From contig DPKJ01000016.1 in the NCBI GenBank assembly GCA_003542575.1, positions 29,455 through 81,666 of the forward strand: a stretch of 52,212 nt of DNA, written 5' to 3'. This DNA is from Rikenellaceae bacterium. Its GTDB lineage: Bacteria; Bacteroidota; Bacteroidia; Bacteroidales; UBA932. How positions within the stretch are numbered: the first letter of the stretch is position 1; each line of letters opens with the position of its first letter. A program made the translations under genes and the position numbers. The notes below the pieces were generated by a model, which was given only the letters and a program-made list of their open reading frames with translations, made no database searches and was not told the origin of the DNA. Of the stretch, positions 26,005-35,238 are shown piece after piece.

Positions 26005-26886
26005 CTATAAAATGTTCAATGATTGCTCTTTTATTTTTTCGAGTTCGTCTTTCATTTTGACAACCCACATCTGAATTTTGGCGTGAGAGGCTTTTGAGCC
26101 AAGAGTATTTATCTCTCTGCCCATCTCCTGACCAATGAAGCCAAGTTTTTTACCCGGATACTCCTCCTGTGCTAAAGTGTCAAGGAAATAGCTGCAATGT
26201 TGTCTAAGTCTTACCTTTTCTTCTGTAATATCCAGTTTTTCAATGTAATATATTAATTCCTGCTCCAGGCGATTCATGTCAACATCTGAAGAGAACTCCT
26301 CCAACTTTGACTTTAGTCTCTCTTTAATCATCACAGACCTTTCTTTCTCGAATTTTTCTATCTCCTCAATATATGATAATATGAGGTTAACTCGTGAAAC
26401 CATATCCTCTTCAAGCCTTTTCCCTTCAGTTTTTCTGAATTCAGTGAGCATTTCAATTGCATGCTCAATGGCTCCCTTTATCGATGCCCAATCCTCTATA
26501 TTCTCCTCTTCTCTCTCCTTCTTTTGATTTTCAAAAACATCAGGCAACCTCATGATAATTTCGGTTGCCTTACCAAAGTCCAGATCATTGCCTGATTCAG
26601 TGGCAATCTCTTTTAATTGTTTAAGATATAAGCCAAATGTCTCTTTGTTAATGGTTCTGCCTATGTTTTCGGTAAGAGTTTCTATGGAGGTGTAGAGATC
26701 AATATTTCCCCTTTGGAGTGCAGAGGTTAACATCTGTTTGACCTCAATCTCCTTCTCTCTTGGAATAATCTGCGATTTAACGGAAACATCGGAATTTTTA
26801 CCATTTACAGACCTGATTTCTATGGTTATTTTATTGTTGCCGTTGACACATTCGGATTTACCGTAGCCTGTCATAGATTGAACCAT
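26005..26886 (-). CDS. yicC: YicC/YloC family endoribonuclease
   Basis: This 293-residue cytoplasmic protein of the YicC family has been reported as an endoribonuclease that takes part in RNA turnover. The N-terminal signature MVQSMTGYGK is exact, followed by EIRSVNGKNSDV. The acidic, helical C-terminal domain (DUF1732) has DVNRLEQEL-like DMNRLEQELIYYIEK and the end pattern FIGQEMGREINTLGSKA. In many Bacteroidetes gmk follows yicC, but here it does not. The gene diverges from glnS, and each has a TAnnTTTG element in the 96-base gap. Confidence 0.92.
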   Translation of the reverse strand: MVQSMTGYGKSECVNGNNKITIEIRSVNGKNSDVSVKSQIIPREKEIEVKQMLTSALQRGNIDLYTSIETLTENIGRTINKETFGLYLKQLKEIATESGNDLDFGKATEIIMRLPDVFENQKKEREEENIEDWASIKGAIEHAIEMLTEFRKTEGKRLEEDMVSRVNLILSYIEEIEKFEKERSVMIKERLKSKLEEFSSDVDMNRLEQELIYYIEKLDITEEKVRLRQHCSYFLDTLAQEEYPGKKLGFIGQEMGREINTLGSKASHAKIQMWVVKMKDELEKIKEQSLNIL

Positions 26887-26924
26887 TGCCGTGAGAGTTT
26901 TTTAAGTTGTAACTTTTAATTTTA

Positions 26925-26932
26925 CAAAGTTA
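26925..26932 (-). promoter_or_regulatory. -7 element of yicC
   Basis: TAACTTTG on the minus strand matches TAnnTTTG exactly, 38 bases before the yicC ATG. Confidence 0.5.
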
Positions 26933-26954
26933 AGAAAATGAGGTTTAGAAATCT

Positions 26955-26962
26955 TATATTTG
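26955..26962 (+). promoter_or_regulatory. -7 element of glnS
   Basis: TATATTTG matches TAnnTTTG exactly and ends 20 bases before the glnS ATG. It lies 22 bases from the opposing yicC element, so the two promoters share upstream DNA. Confidence 0.55.
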
Positions 26963-26982
26963 CAGGTTAATTATTAGAAAGT

Positions 26983-28647
26983 ATGAATGAAATTCTGAAA
27001 GAGCCTGCCGAGGAGAGGTCTTTAAATTTTCTTGAAGAGATAGTAGAAGCCGATCTTGCATCCGGTAAACACAAAAGCATTTTAACGAGATTCCCGCCGG
27101 AACCGAATGGATATCTGCATATTGGACACGCAAAAAGTATTTGCCTGAACTTTGGACTTGCCTTAAAATATGGAGGTAAAACCAATCTTAGGTTTGACGA
27201 TACAAATCCAACAAAAGAGGATGTTGAATATGTAGATTCAATCAAGGAGGATGTTCAATGGCTGGGTTTCAACTGGGACAAAGAGCTGTATGCATCTGAC
27301 TATTTTGAGCAACTCTATATATGGGCTCAGGAGTTAATCCGGAAAGGTCTGGCTTATGTAGATGACCAAAGCCAGGAGGAGATTCGGACTAACCGTGGAA
27401 CAGTTAACAGGCCGGGAACTGAGAGTCCTTTCAGAAACAGATCTGCAGAAGAAAATCTCGCAATATTTGCTGAGATGAGAGCAGGGAAATATAAAGAGGG
27501 AGATAAGGTCCTCAGAGCAAAAATTGATATGGCTCATACAAATATGCTTATGAGAGACCCCATTCTGTACAGGATAATTCATGCACATCATCACAGAACC
27601 AACAATGACTGGTGTATTTATCCCATGTATGATTATGCACACGGGCAATGTGATTCAATAGAGAGAATTACACACTCCATTTGTACTTTGGAATTTGATG
27701 TACACAGGCCTCTCTATGACTGGTTCATTGATAAACTTGATATTTTCCCTTCAAGACAATATGAATTTGCCAGACTGAACCTTACATACACCGTTATGAG
27801 CAAGAGAAAGCTGCTTGAACTTGTTCAAAAAGGGTTTGTTTCCGGATGGGATGATCCAAGGATGCCAACAATTTGTGGCCTTAGAAGAAGAGGTTTTACT
27901 CCGGAGAGTATTCGCATGTTTGCAGATAAGGTAGGAGTAGCAAAAAGAGATAATATAATTGACTTATCACTTTTGGAGTGGTGTGTAAGAGAGGACCTTA
28001 ACAAGAGAGCCAACAGATATATGGTTGTTCTGGATCCTATTAAACTTACAATTATCAACTACCCTGAGAATGTGACCGAAATTTTCACTCCGGTTAATAA
28101 TCCTGAGAACGTAGATGCCGGAACAAGGGATGTAGTTTTCTCCAGAGAGCTGTATATTGAAAGGGAAGATTTCATGGAAGAGCCACCAAAGAAATATTTC
28201 CGCCTTAGACCGGGAGGAGAGGTACGCCTTAAATATTCATATATAATTAAATGCGAAGAGGTTATTAAGGACAATGATGGCAAAATTATTGAAATTCGCT
28301 GTACTTACGATCCTTCGAGCAAACCAGGAGTGGGAGAGTGGCGCTCTGTTAAAGGAACCATTCATTGGGTTTCGGCTACTCATTCCAAAAAGACCGAAGT
28401 GAGGCTGTTTGACCGTCTGTTTACTAACCCCGAAATGGACAATCTTGAAGAGGGGAAAGAGTATATTGACTACCTAAATTCTGACTCTTTGAAGGTTGTA
28501 ACCGGATATGCCGAGAGTGCTTTACTGGATGACAAATCCGGAATTGCAGTTCAGTTTGAAAGGATCGGTTATTTTGTAAAAGATATCGAATCTAAAGAGG
28601 ATAATCTTGTTTTTAACAGAACTGTAGGGCTGAAATCTACCTGGTAA
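26983..28647 (+). CDS. glnS: Glutaminyl-tRNA synthetase
   Basis: GlnS attaches glutamine to tRNA-Gln, a class I synthetase of 554 residues, normal for bacteria. It has the HIGH motif at 46-49 within RFPPEPNGYLHIGHAKS and the KMSKS-equivalent MSKRK at 272-276. FDDTNP is also present, and the C-terminal anticodon-binding beta barrels end in the family pattern around FERIGYFVKD. Its presence means glutamine charging is direct rather than only through the GatCAB route. A strong hairpin overlapping the next gene's end follows the stop by 77 bases. Confidence 0.97.
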   Translation: MNEILKEPAEERSLNFLEEIVEADLASGKHKSILTRFPPEPNGYLHIGHAKSICLNFGLALKYGGKTNLRFDDTNPTKEDVEYVDSIKEDVQWLGFNWDKELYASDYFEQLYIWAQELIRKGLAYVDDQSQEEIRTNRGTVNRPGTESPFRNRSAEENLAIFAEMRAGKYKEGDKVLRAKIDMAHTNMLMRDPILYRIIHAHHHRTNNDWCIYPMYDYAHGQCDSIERITHSICTLEFDVHRPLYDWFIDKLDIFPSRQYEFARLNLTYTVMSKRKLLELVQKGFVSGWDDPRMPTICGLRRRGFTPESIRMFADKVGVAKRDNIIDLSLLEWCVREDLNKRANRYMVVLDPIKLTIINYPENVTEIFTPVNNPENVDAGTRDVVFSRELYIEREDFMEEPPKKYFRLRPGGEVRLKYSYIIKCEEVIKDNDGKIIEIRCTYDPSSKPGVGEWRSVKGTIHWVSATHSKKTEVRLFDRLFTNPEMDNLEEGKEYIDYLNSDSLKVVTGYAESALLDDKSGIAVQFERIGYFVKDIESKEDNLVFNRTVGLKSTW

Positions 28648-28723
28648 TTTTTCAGAGAGATTGAAGTCCCTGCCATTTCAGATAATAAATGAAATATCAA
28701 TAATTTTGGTTGAAATGTAACTT

Positions 28724-28760
28724 AGGGTAGAAACTGTTAATTTAATACAGTTTTTACCCT
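28724..28760 (+). terminator. glnS terminator overlapping the 3' end of the MATE gene
   Basis: AGGGTAGAAACTGT (28724-28737) pairs with ACAGTTTTTACCCT (28747-28760) with one G-U position. GTTTTTTCC follows on the plus strand, as in a rho-independent terminator. Its right arm lies within the last codons of the convergent MATE gene. Confidence 0.75.
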
Positions 28761-30104
28761 ATGTTTTTTCCAGAGGCCCGATTTATAGTAAATTACAGCA
28801 CCTATGCAGCCTGCAGTCCATCCAACCGGTATTGACCACCATATTCCTGTTGCGCCAAACGATTTTGATAGAACAATGGCTAAAGGTATTCTGAAAACCC
28901 ACAATGACAGTGTTGTTATGAGCATTGGTATAAATGTTGCACCGGCACCTCGTGTAACTCCGTTTATAACAAACATTGTTGAAAACATAATATAAAAGGA
29001 TGTTACTATCACAAGATAATCTTTTCCTATTCTTACAATCTCTTCAAAGTGAGGCGAGCTTACATCTGTGAACAACCTCATTATTTCTCCCGAAAACAGA
29101 ACCACTACAAGCATAAGAGCAAGACATATTACAGTTGAATAGATTAATGTTTGCTTTAGACCATTTTTTATTCTGTCATACCTTTCTGCACCCAGGTTTT
29201 GCCCGACAAAAGAGGAGAGAGCTGCTGCAAGGTTCATCGCAGGCATTGAAACAAACATATCAATTCTTCCTGCTGCTGTATATGCAGCCAGTGTTGCAAC
29301 TCCAAATGGTGACACAATTGCAAGCAGAGCCATTGATCCCAACCCTACAAGAGTTTGCTGAATTCCTGAAGGAAGTCCGATTTTTAATGAAAGCCTGAAA
29401 TTTTCCCAGTTAAACTCCCACTTTTTATAATTAAGATTAAACTTAATCATATTATCCTCTTTCCTGTTCAAATGGTACCACAATGCAATCCAGGAAAAAA
29501 TTGATGCAATTGCAGTTGCCCACGCCACACCATCAATTCCCCATTTAAAGACCAGAACAAAAAGGAGGTCCAGTACAATATTAATCAGAAATGAGATGAC
29601 CATAAATGTTACCGGGGTTCTGGAATTTCCAACTCCTCTAAGAATAGATGCCATCCCAAAGAGTGCAAACATAGGTATCGTAGTTGTCAGAATGACAATA
29701 TCAAAATATCGTACAGCAGAGGGAAGAACCTCTTCCGGTATTGAAAGAAGCTGGAAAAGAGGTCTGCTCAGAAGGAAAAATATTATAGAGAGTATAACAG
29801 AACTTACAAGAAGAAAAATTTGAAGAGTATCTGATGTTATTTTAACTTTTTGAAAATTCTTTGCTCCAAAGTATTGTGATACCAATACCGAACCTCCGAT
29901 TGCAATGCCACCAACAAGCGCAGAGAGTGTGAATAATATGGGAAAACTGGCTCCAACGGCTGCAAGTGCAACTGAGCCAATATATTTTCCTACAACAACG
30001 CTGTCAACGATATTGTATAATTGCTGGAAAACATTGCCAATGAGCATAGGAATGGCAAACATCAGGATCTGTTTGCCCTCCTTACCCTGAGTCAGATCGT
30101 TCAT
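28737..30104 (-). CDS. MATE family efflux transporter
   Basis: This 455-residue inner-membrane exporter of the MATE family has about twelve hydrophobic helices and pumps out drugs or metabolites using Na+ or H+. The N-terminal helix pattern FAIPMLIGNVFQQLYNIVDSVVVGKYIG is the family hallmark, and the second half repeats it with IGLPSGIQQTLVGLGSMAL. I use the ATG at 30104 rather than the adjacent TTG. A minus-strand TACTTTTG element (30124-30131) sits 19 bases upstream. The substrate is unknown. The 3' end carries one arm of the glnS terminator. Confidence 0.92.
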   Translation of the reverse strand: MNDLTQGKEGKQILMFAIPMLIGNVFQQLYNIVDSVVVGKYIGSVALAAVGASFPILFTLSALVGGIAIGGSVLVSQYFGAKNFQKVKITSDTLQIFLLVSSVILSIIFFLLSRPLFQLLSIPEEVLPSAVRYFDIVILTTTIPMFALFGMASILRGVGNSRTPVTFMVISFLINIVLDLLFVLVFKWGIDGVAWATAIASIFSWIALWYHLNRKEDNMIKFNLNYKKWEFNWENFRLSLKIGLPSGIQQTLVGLGSMALLAIVSPFGVATLAAYTAAGRIDMFVSMPAMNLAAALSSFVGQNLGAERYDRIKNGLKQTLIYSTVICLALMLVVVLFSGEIMRLFTDVSSPHFEEIVRIGKDYLVIVTSFYIMFSTMFVINGVTRGAGATFIPMLITTLSLWVFRIPLAIVLSKSFGATGIWWSIPVGWTAGCIGAVIYYKSGLWKKHRVKTVLN

Positions 30105-30123
30105 CAAGTATATAATTTATATG

Positions 30124-30131
30124 CAAAAGTA
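30124..30131 (-). promoter_or_regulatory. -7 element of the MATE gene
   Basis: TACTTTTG on the minus strand matches TAnnTTTG, 19 bases upstream of the ATG, in the 57-base gap after the msrBA gene. Confidence 0.45.
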
Positions 30132-30161
30132 TAAATTAATGCTCAATGGGAATCTATGGCA

Positions 30162-31064
30162 TTAGAATCTTTTTGTATAAATGTGGCAATAAGGCTGAGT
30201 ACCTTTTTTTACATAGTAATCCTGGTGATAATCTTCAGCTTTGTGAAATTTTGATGCCTTAGTAACCTTTGTCTGAACATTGAGACCCTTTGACTTTAAG
30301 ATACCAATAAGCTCTTCTGTGATAACTTTCTGAGACTGGTCAAGGTAAAATACTTCTGATCTGTATTGGGTTCCAATATCAGGGCCTTGACGATCTTTTT
30401 GTGTTGGGTCATGAATTTCAAAGAAGAGTTTGGCTATTTCTCTGAATGTTATCTGGTTTGCGTCATATATTACCTCGACTGCCTCTGCATGACCACTGGT
30501 TCCACTGCTTACTTGTCTGTAATCCGGAGAATTCGTTGAACCACCTGTGTAACCGCTTACAACGGAGATTACCCCTCTTTTTTGCTGTAAAAGATGTTCA
30601 ACACCCCAAAAACAACCTCCTGCAAATATTGCTCTCTCTTTCTTTTCAGGAACAAACTCAAGAGAAACAGAGTTTACACAATGACGCAAATTCTTTTCAG
30701 TAAATCTCTCTCCTGTAAAGACATGTCCCAAATGCCCGTCACAATTTGAACAGACAATTTCTGTTCTCATTCCGTCTGCATCCAAATAACGTGTGATTGA
30801 TCCCGGTATCTCATCATCAAAACTTGGCCAACCGCATCCTGAGTCAAATTTGTCAGATGAGCGGAACAGGGGAGCGTTGCACTGTTTACAATGATATGTT
30901 CCTGCCTCTTTATGATTATGATATTTGCCCGTAAATGCTCGTTCGGTACCCTTGTCAATAATAACCCTCTTCTCTTCAGGAGTTAATACCTTTTTATTTT
31001 GTGCCTGTAGCGTCATAATTGTTGTAATTAACATAATAATGGTTAATGTATATTTAGTTTTCAT
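30162..31064 (-). CDS. Exported bifunctional methionine sulfoxide reductase, MsrB-MsrA order
   Basis: This protein reduces both R- and S-methionine sulfoxide, repairing oxidised envelope proteins. From the ATG at 31064 it starts with a signal peptide (MKTKYTLTIIMLITT...LQAQ), which decides the start over an ATG four codons upstream. The MsrB domain comes first: zinc cysteines at 59, 62, 105 and 108, and catalytic Cys129 in RHCVNS. The MsrA domain follows with its catalytic cysteine 151 in GGCFWG and the C-terminal YHQDYY segment. Neisseria PilB has the opposite A-B order. The signal peptide places it in the periplasm, where it would need a thioredoxin-type electron donor. Confidence 0.93.
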   Translation of the reverse strand: MKTKYTLTIIMLITTIMTLQAQNKKVLTPEEKRVIIDKGTERAFTGKYHNHKEAGTYHCKQCNAPLFRSSDKFDSGCGWPSFDDEIPGSITRYLDADGMRTEIVCSNCDGHLGHVFTGERFTEKNLRHCVNSVSLEFVPEKKERAIFAGGCFWGVEHLLQQKRGVISVVSGYTGGSTNSPDYRQVSSGTSGHAEAVEVIYDANQITFREIAKLFFEIHDPTQKDRQGPDIGTQYRSEVFYLDQSQKVITEELIGILKSKGLNVQTKVTKASKFHKAEDYHQDYYVKKGTQPYCHIYTKRF

Positions 31065-31095
31065 ACTCCAAATCATTATTTATATATTAAAACAA

Positions 31096-31124
31096 ACAAC
31101 CGCCTCGTTGGTTGAAGCGGTTGT
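31096..31124 (-). terminator. Terminator downstream of nfo
   Basis: ACAACCGC (31096-31103) pairs with GCGGTTGT (31117-31124). On the minus strand the stem is followed by TTGTTTTAAT, placed 24 bases after the nfo stop. It ends the recG-nfo transcript. Confidence 0.75.
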
Positions 31125-31147
31125 CTTATTTATCTTTACCAGAAAAT

Positions 31148-31993
31148 TTACTCCCTCTCCCAGATTCTCATCTGAGCTATCTCTTCTGCCCAAATCTCTT
31201 CGTTGGGAGTTTCAAGTATGAGAGGCATATCGTTAAGCCGTGGGTCTTTCATTAATATCTTAAAGGGATTGGATCCCAGTGTTCCGGCTCCTATTGAGTC
31301 ATGTCTGTCAACCCTGGAGTTTAAACCTTTTTTTGCATCATTCAGATGCATTCCTTTCAGATATCTGAATCCGACAACCTTATCAAAGTGGTCAAAAGCA
31401 GCTTTTATGCCTTCTGGTGTCGAAAAGTCATAGCCGGCAGCAAATGAGTGACATGTGTCAATACATACTCCAACTCTTGATTTGTCTTCTACGTGACTGA
31501 TAATCTGCGCTATCTGCTCAAATGTGTGCCCCATGTTTGTACCTTGACCTGCCGTGTTCTCTATTACTGCAGTAACCCCTTTTGTCTTGTCAAGTGTAAT
31601 GTTTATAGACTCAGCTATTGTTTTAAGACAAGTGTCAATATCAACTTTGTTAAGATGGCTGCCCGGGTGAAAATTAAGTCTGTCAAGGCCTAGTTGCTCA
31701 CATCTTTGCATCTCATCAAGGAAAGCCTCTCTTGACTTTTTTAGCCCTTCATCTTCAGGGTGTCCGAGGTTAATTAGATAACTGTCATGGGGTAGAATCT
31801 GAAATGGCTTAAAACCAAATTTTTCGCAGTTGTTTTTGAATGCCTCAATACTCTTTTTGGAGAGAGGAGACGACATCCATTGTCTCTGATTTTTGGTAAA
31901 AAGTGCAAATGCGTTTGCTCCGATGTTGTGTGCATTTACAGGGGCATTTTCTACTCCGCCTGATGCGCTTACATGTGCTCCGATATATTTCAT
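31148..31993 (-). CDS. nfo: Endonuclease IV (AP endonuclease)
   Basis: Nfo cuts DNA 5' of abasic sites in base excision repair. The 281-residue protein has the usual length. It shows the family patterns GAHVSASGGVENA at the start, NFHPGSHL, IENTAGQGTNMG, GVCIDTCHSFAAGYD and HLNDAKKGLNSRVDRHDSIGAG, whose His, Glu and Asp residues bind the three zinc ions. It starts 10 bases after recG, so both repair genes form one transcription unit ending at the hairpin at 31096-31124. Confidence 0.96.
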   Translation of the reverse strand: MKYIGAHVSASGGVENAPVNAHNIGANAFALFTKNQRQWMSSPLSKKSIEAFKNNCEKFGFKPFQILPHDSYLINLGHPEDEGLKKSREAFLDEMQRCEQLGLDRLNFHPGSHLNKVDIDTCLKTIAESINITLDKTKGVTAVIENTAGQGTNMGHTFEQIAQIISHVEDKSRVGVCIDTCHSFAAGYDFSTPEGIKAAFDHFDKVVGFRYLKGMHLNDAKKGLNSRVDRHDSIGAGTLGSNPFKILMKDPRLNDMPLILETPNEEIWAEEIAQMRIWERE

Positions 31994-32003
31994 AACTAAA
32001 TAT

Positions 32004-34109
32004 TTAACTTATTTGGGAATAATCTTTAACCTCTTTTTTTAATGAATTAAGGGTAATAGTGAGCGCTCTGTTTTTTTCATTTGACAACTGCGGGTCTTCA
32101 TCAAGAATTTTCTGGGCATACCTTCTTGAATCTTCCAGTATTTGTGAGTCTTTTGCAAGATTTGCAATTTTTAAGTCTATAGGCAAACCGCTCTGTTGCG
32201 TACCTTCCAAATCTCCAGGCCCCCTCATTCTCAAATCTGCCTCGGCAAGCTCAAACCCGTCAGAGGTAGAACACATTAGCTCTACTCTTTTCCTGGACTC
32301 TTTGCTTAACTTATATCCTGTCATTAAGATACAGTATGATTCGTCTGTTCCTCTTCCAACTCTGCCTCTAAGCTGATGTAGTTGTGACAGACCAAATCTC
32401 TCTGCACTCTCTATCATCATAACAGATGCATTAGGAACATCAACACCCACCTCAATAACGGAAGTAGATACTAAAATGTTCGCATTACCAGATGCAAAAA
32501 GGTTCATATCATGGGCTTTGTCCTCATTTTTTTGTTTCCCGTGAACAACGGCAGTTACATATTGCGGAGCCTTAAATTCCTCAATTATATTCATATAACC
32601 CTCCTGAAGGTTTTTGTAGTCCATTTTTTCACTCTCCTTAATGAGAGGATAGACAACAAATATCTGTCTGCCGGCTGCAATCTGCTCCTTCATAAAGGAG
32701 TAAATCCTTTGCCTTTGGTTTTCGCTTGCGTGAATGGTTTTTACAGGCTTTCTGCCTGGAGGCAGTTCATCAATCACAGATACATCAAGGTCTCCATAGA
32801 GGGTCATTGCCAAAGTTCTTGGTATTGGAGTGGCGGTCATTACAAGTATGTGGGGGATGCTCTCTCCTTTGTTCCACAATTTTGCACGCTGTTCTACTCC
32901 AAAACGGTGTTGCTCATCAATCACCGCAAAACCCAAATTTTTGAACTGAACAACATCTTCAATCAGAGCGTGTGTTCCAAACAAAATATCAATTTCACCA
33001 TCTATCAGCTGCATATGGATAGGTTTACGCTCTTTTGCCTTTGTGTTTCCTGTCAGCAAAGCGCACTTTACACCAGTGCCCTCAAGGAGCTTTTGGGCGC
33101 CTTTGAAGTGTTGAACAGCAAGAACCTCTGTTGGAGCCATTATGCAAGATTGATAACCGTTGTCAGCAGCCAGCAAAGCAGTGAAAATGGCGACTAGTGT
33201 CTTGCCACTTCCCACATCTCCTTGTAAGAGCCTGTTCATCTGTCTTCCGGAGGTTATGTCTGCCCTGATCTCCTTGATAACTCTTTTTTGCGCTCCGGTG
33301 AGTTCAAATGGCAGTTTTTTATAACATTTGTCAAAGTACTCACCCACTTTGTTCATAACAATACCATTGAGAGCTCTCTCTCTGTAAGATTTCTGTTTGA
33401 GTAAAGAGAGTTGAAGATAAAAAAGCTCTTCAAACTTAAAGCGGAATTGTGCCTGAGCAAGCGTTTTAAGGTCTTTTGGAAAGTGAATATTCTGAATGGC
33501 TTCATAAAATGGCATTAACCGCTTATCATCCAGGATATAAGAGGGTAGTGTTTCGTTTAGTGAACCTTGACAAGTCTTAATTAGAGTTGCCATTAGTCTG
33601 GCAATCTGCTTATTGCTAAATCCGTTATTGCGTAATCTCTCGGTTGATGGGTAAACACCCAGCATATTACCAACATAAATTGGATTCTCTTCGGTTGCCG
33701 GTTCAATTTCAGGATGAACAATGTTAATTGTCTGATTAAAAAGTGAGGGCTTTCCAAATATTATATACTCTGTGTTGATTTTCAACCAATCTTTAATCCA
33801 TTTAATTCCTTGAAAAAAGACAAGGTCAATAACTCCGGTAGCATCTGCAAAGGTTGCAACAAGCCTTTTGGCAGGACCTTTTTCACCAATAACATTTATT
33901 CTTGTAATCCGTCCTCTAAGCTGAATATAGCTCATTGATGACTCAATCTCTGAAACTGAGTATATTTTGGTGCGATCAATATATCTGAATGGAAAAAAGA
34001 GGAGGAAGTCCCTGAAGGTTTTGATATTTAGCTCCTTATTAAGAAGCTCAGCCCTTTTGGGACCAACGCCGGGAAGAAATTTTATATCGCTCTCCAGAAT
34101 TGATGACAT
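32004..34109 (-). CDS. recG: ATP-dependent DNA helicase RecG
   Basis: RecG remodels stalled replication forks and Holliday junctions. The 701-residue protein begins with an N-terminal SDIKFLPGVGPKRAELLN helical start and an OB-fold wedge domain (about 60-160). The superfamily 2 motor follows, with Walker A GDVGSGKTLVA, a DEQH box in AVIDEQHRFGVEQR, TATPIPRTLAMT, and QLRGRVGRG. A TATATTTG element (34114-34121, minus) ends only four bases before the ATG. Transcription from it would give an almost leaderless message, and another promoter may exist. Confidence 0.97.
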   Translation of the reverse strand: MSSILESDIKFLPGVGPKRAELLNKELNIKTFRDFLLFFPFRYIDRTKIYSVSEIESSMSYIQLRGRITRINVIGEKGPAKRLVATFADATGVIDLVFFQGIKWIKDWLKINTEYIIFGKPSLFNQTINIVHPEIEPATEENPIYVGNMLGVYPSTERLRNNGFSNKQIARLMATLIKTCQGSLNETLPSYILDDKRLMPFYEAIQNIHFPKDLKTLAQAQFRFKFEELFYLQLSLLKQKSYRERALNGIVMNKVGEYFDKCYKKLPFELTGAQKRVIKEIRADITSGRQMNRLLQGDVGSGKTLVAIFTALLAADNGYQSCIMAPTEVLAVQHFKGAQKLLEGTGVKCALLTGNTKAKERKPIHMQLIDGEIDILFGTHALIEDVVQFKNLGFAVIDEQHRFGVEQRAKLWNKGESIPHILVMTATPIPRTLAMTLYGDLDVSVIDELPPGRKPVKTIHASENQRQRIYSFMKEQIAAGRQIFVVYPLIKESEKMDYKNLQEGYMNIIEEFKAPQYVTAVVHGKQKNEDKAHDMNLFASGNANILVSTSVIEVGVDVPNASVMMIESAERFGLSQLHQLRGRVGRGTDESYCILMTGYKLSKESRKRVELMCSTSDGFELAEADLRMRGPGDLEGTQQSGLPIDLKIANLAKDSQILEDSRRYAQKILDEDPQLSNEKNRALTITLNSLKKEVKDYSQIS

Positions 34110-34173
34110 AATACAAATATAAGAATCTTATCTAAAATTTGTATCTTGCAGGAAATTACACAGATTACACAAG

Positions 34174-35238
34174 ATGAACAAAAAGATAATTGTAGGCATT
34201 ACCCAGGGCGACAGCAATGGGATTGGTTATGAGGTAATAATTAAAGCATTGGCCGATCAAAGAATTTTTGATATTGGCGTCCCTGTAATATATGGTTCTT
34301 CTAAAATATTGGGGTTCTATAAGAAACACATTCCCGATACAGAAAGCATTCCTACCAACATCATTGCTAAGGCAGAGGATGCTCATCCAAAAAGAGTAAA
34401 CATTATCAACTGTGTTCCGGATACATTTATTGCAGAGCCCGGAAAGGCAACTGAAGAGGGTTCTAAAGCAGCAATTCTTGCCCTGGAAAGTGCAGTCGCT
34501 GATCTTAAGAGAGGCGTGATAGATGTGCTGGTAACAGCACCTTTTAACAAAAACAGTGTTTCAAAGGAGGGCTTTTCATTTCCGGGTCACACAGAGTATT
34601 TTACCAAGGAGTTTGGAGCCGAGGACTCACTCATGTTTATGATTTCAGAAAACATCAGAGTAGGCCTTGTAACCAACCATGTACCTATTTCTGAGATTTC
34701 CAAAATGATAACCAAAGAGAGAATTATGAAGAAACTGACAATGATGTCAGACTCTTTGAGAAAGGACTTTGGGGTGGACAGGCCAAAAATTGCAGTGTTG
34801 TCTCTTAATCCCCATAACGGAGACGGAGGGCTTCTTGGAAATGAGGAGGAGGAGATTATCAAACCAGCAATAAGAGAGATGTCAGAAAAGGGAGAACTCG
34901 TATTTGGACCTTTTCCTCCGGATGGATTTTTTGGGTCTGATTATAAAAACAGGTTTGATGCTGTGCTTGCTATGTACCACGATCAGGGCCTTATTCCTTT
35001 CAAGTCTCTGTCTATTGAATCCGGGGTTAACTATACAGCGGGAATAAAGATAATAAGAACTTCACCTGACCACGGAACAGCATATGACCTGGCGGGTAAA
35101 GACAAAGCGAATCACCTATCTATACTGTCCTCCATTTACCTTGCATGCGACATTTACAGGAATAGAAAAAATTATGAGGCATTAAGGGCTAATCCGCTTA
35201 AAGTTGAGATGCCTGTTGGTGGAAAGGAGAATGATTAA
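34174..35238 (+). CDS. pdxA: 4-hydroxythreonine-4-phosphate dehydrogenase
   Basis: PdxA oxidises 4-phosphohydroxy-L-threonine in the DXP-dependent pyridoxal phosphate pathway. The 354-residue protein has GITQGDSNGIGYEV at the start, TAPFNKNSV, FPGHTEYF with metal-ligand His, LSLNPHNGDGG, YHDQGLIPFKSL and TSPDHGTAYDLAGK near the end. It diverges from recG across 64 bases. The stop overlaps the rnhA start by 8 bases. Confidence 0.95.
   Translation: MNKKIIVGITQGDSNGIGYEVIIKALADQRIFDIGVPVIYGSSKILGFYKKHIPDTESIPTNIIAKAEDAHPKRVNIINCVPDTFIAEPGKATEEGSKAAILALESAVADLKRGVIDVLVTAPFNKNSVSKEGFSFPGHTEYFTKEFGAEDSLMFMISENIRVGLVTNHVPISEISKMITKERIMKKLTMMSDSLRKDFGVDRPKIAVLSLNPHNGDGGLLGNEEEEIIKPAIREMSEKGELVFGPFPPDGFFGSDYKNRFDAVLAMYHDQGLIPFKSLSIESGVNYTAGIKIIRTSPDHGTAYDLAGKDKANHLSILSSIYLACDIYRNRKNYEALRANPLKVEMPVGGKEND

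Noticed and set aside
32511..33197. A 228-codon plus-strand frame
   Set aside because: It is antisense to the motor domain of recG, whose motifs are all intact; there is no family resemblance.
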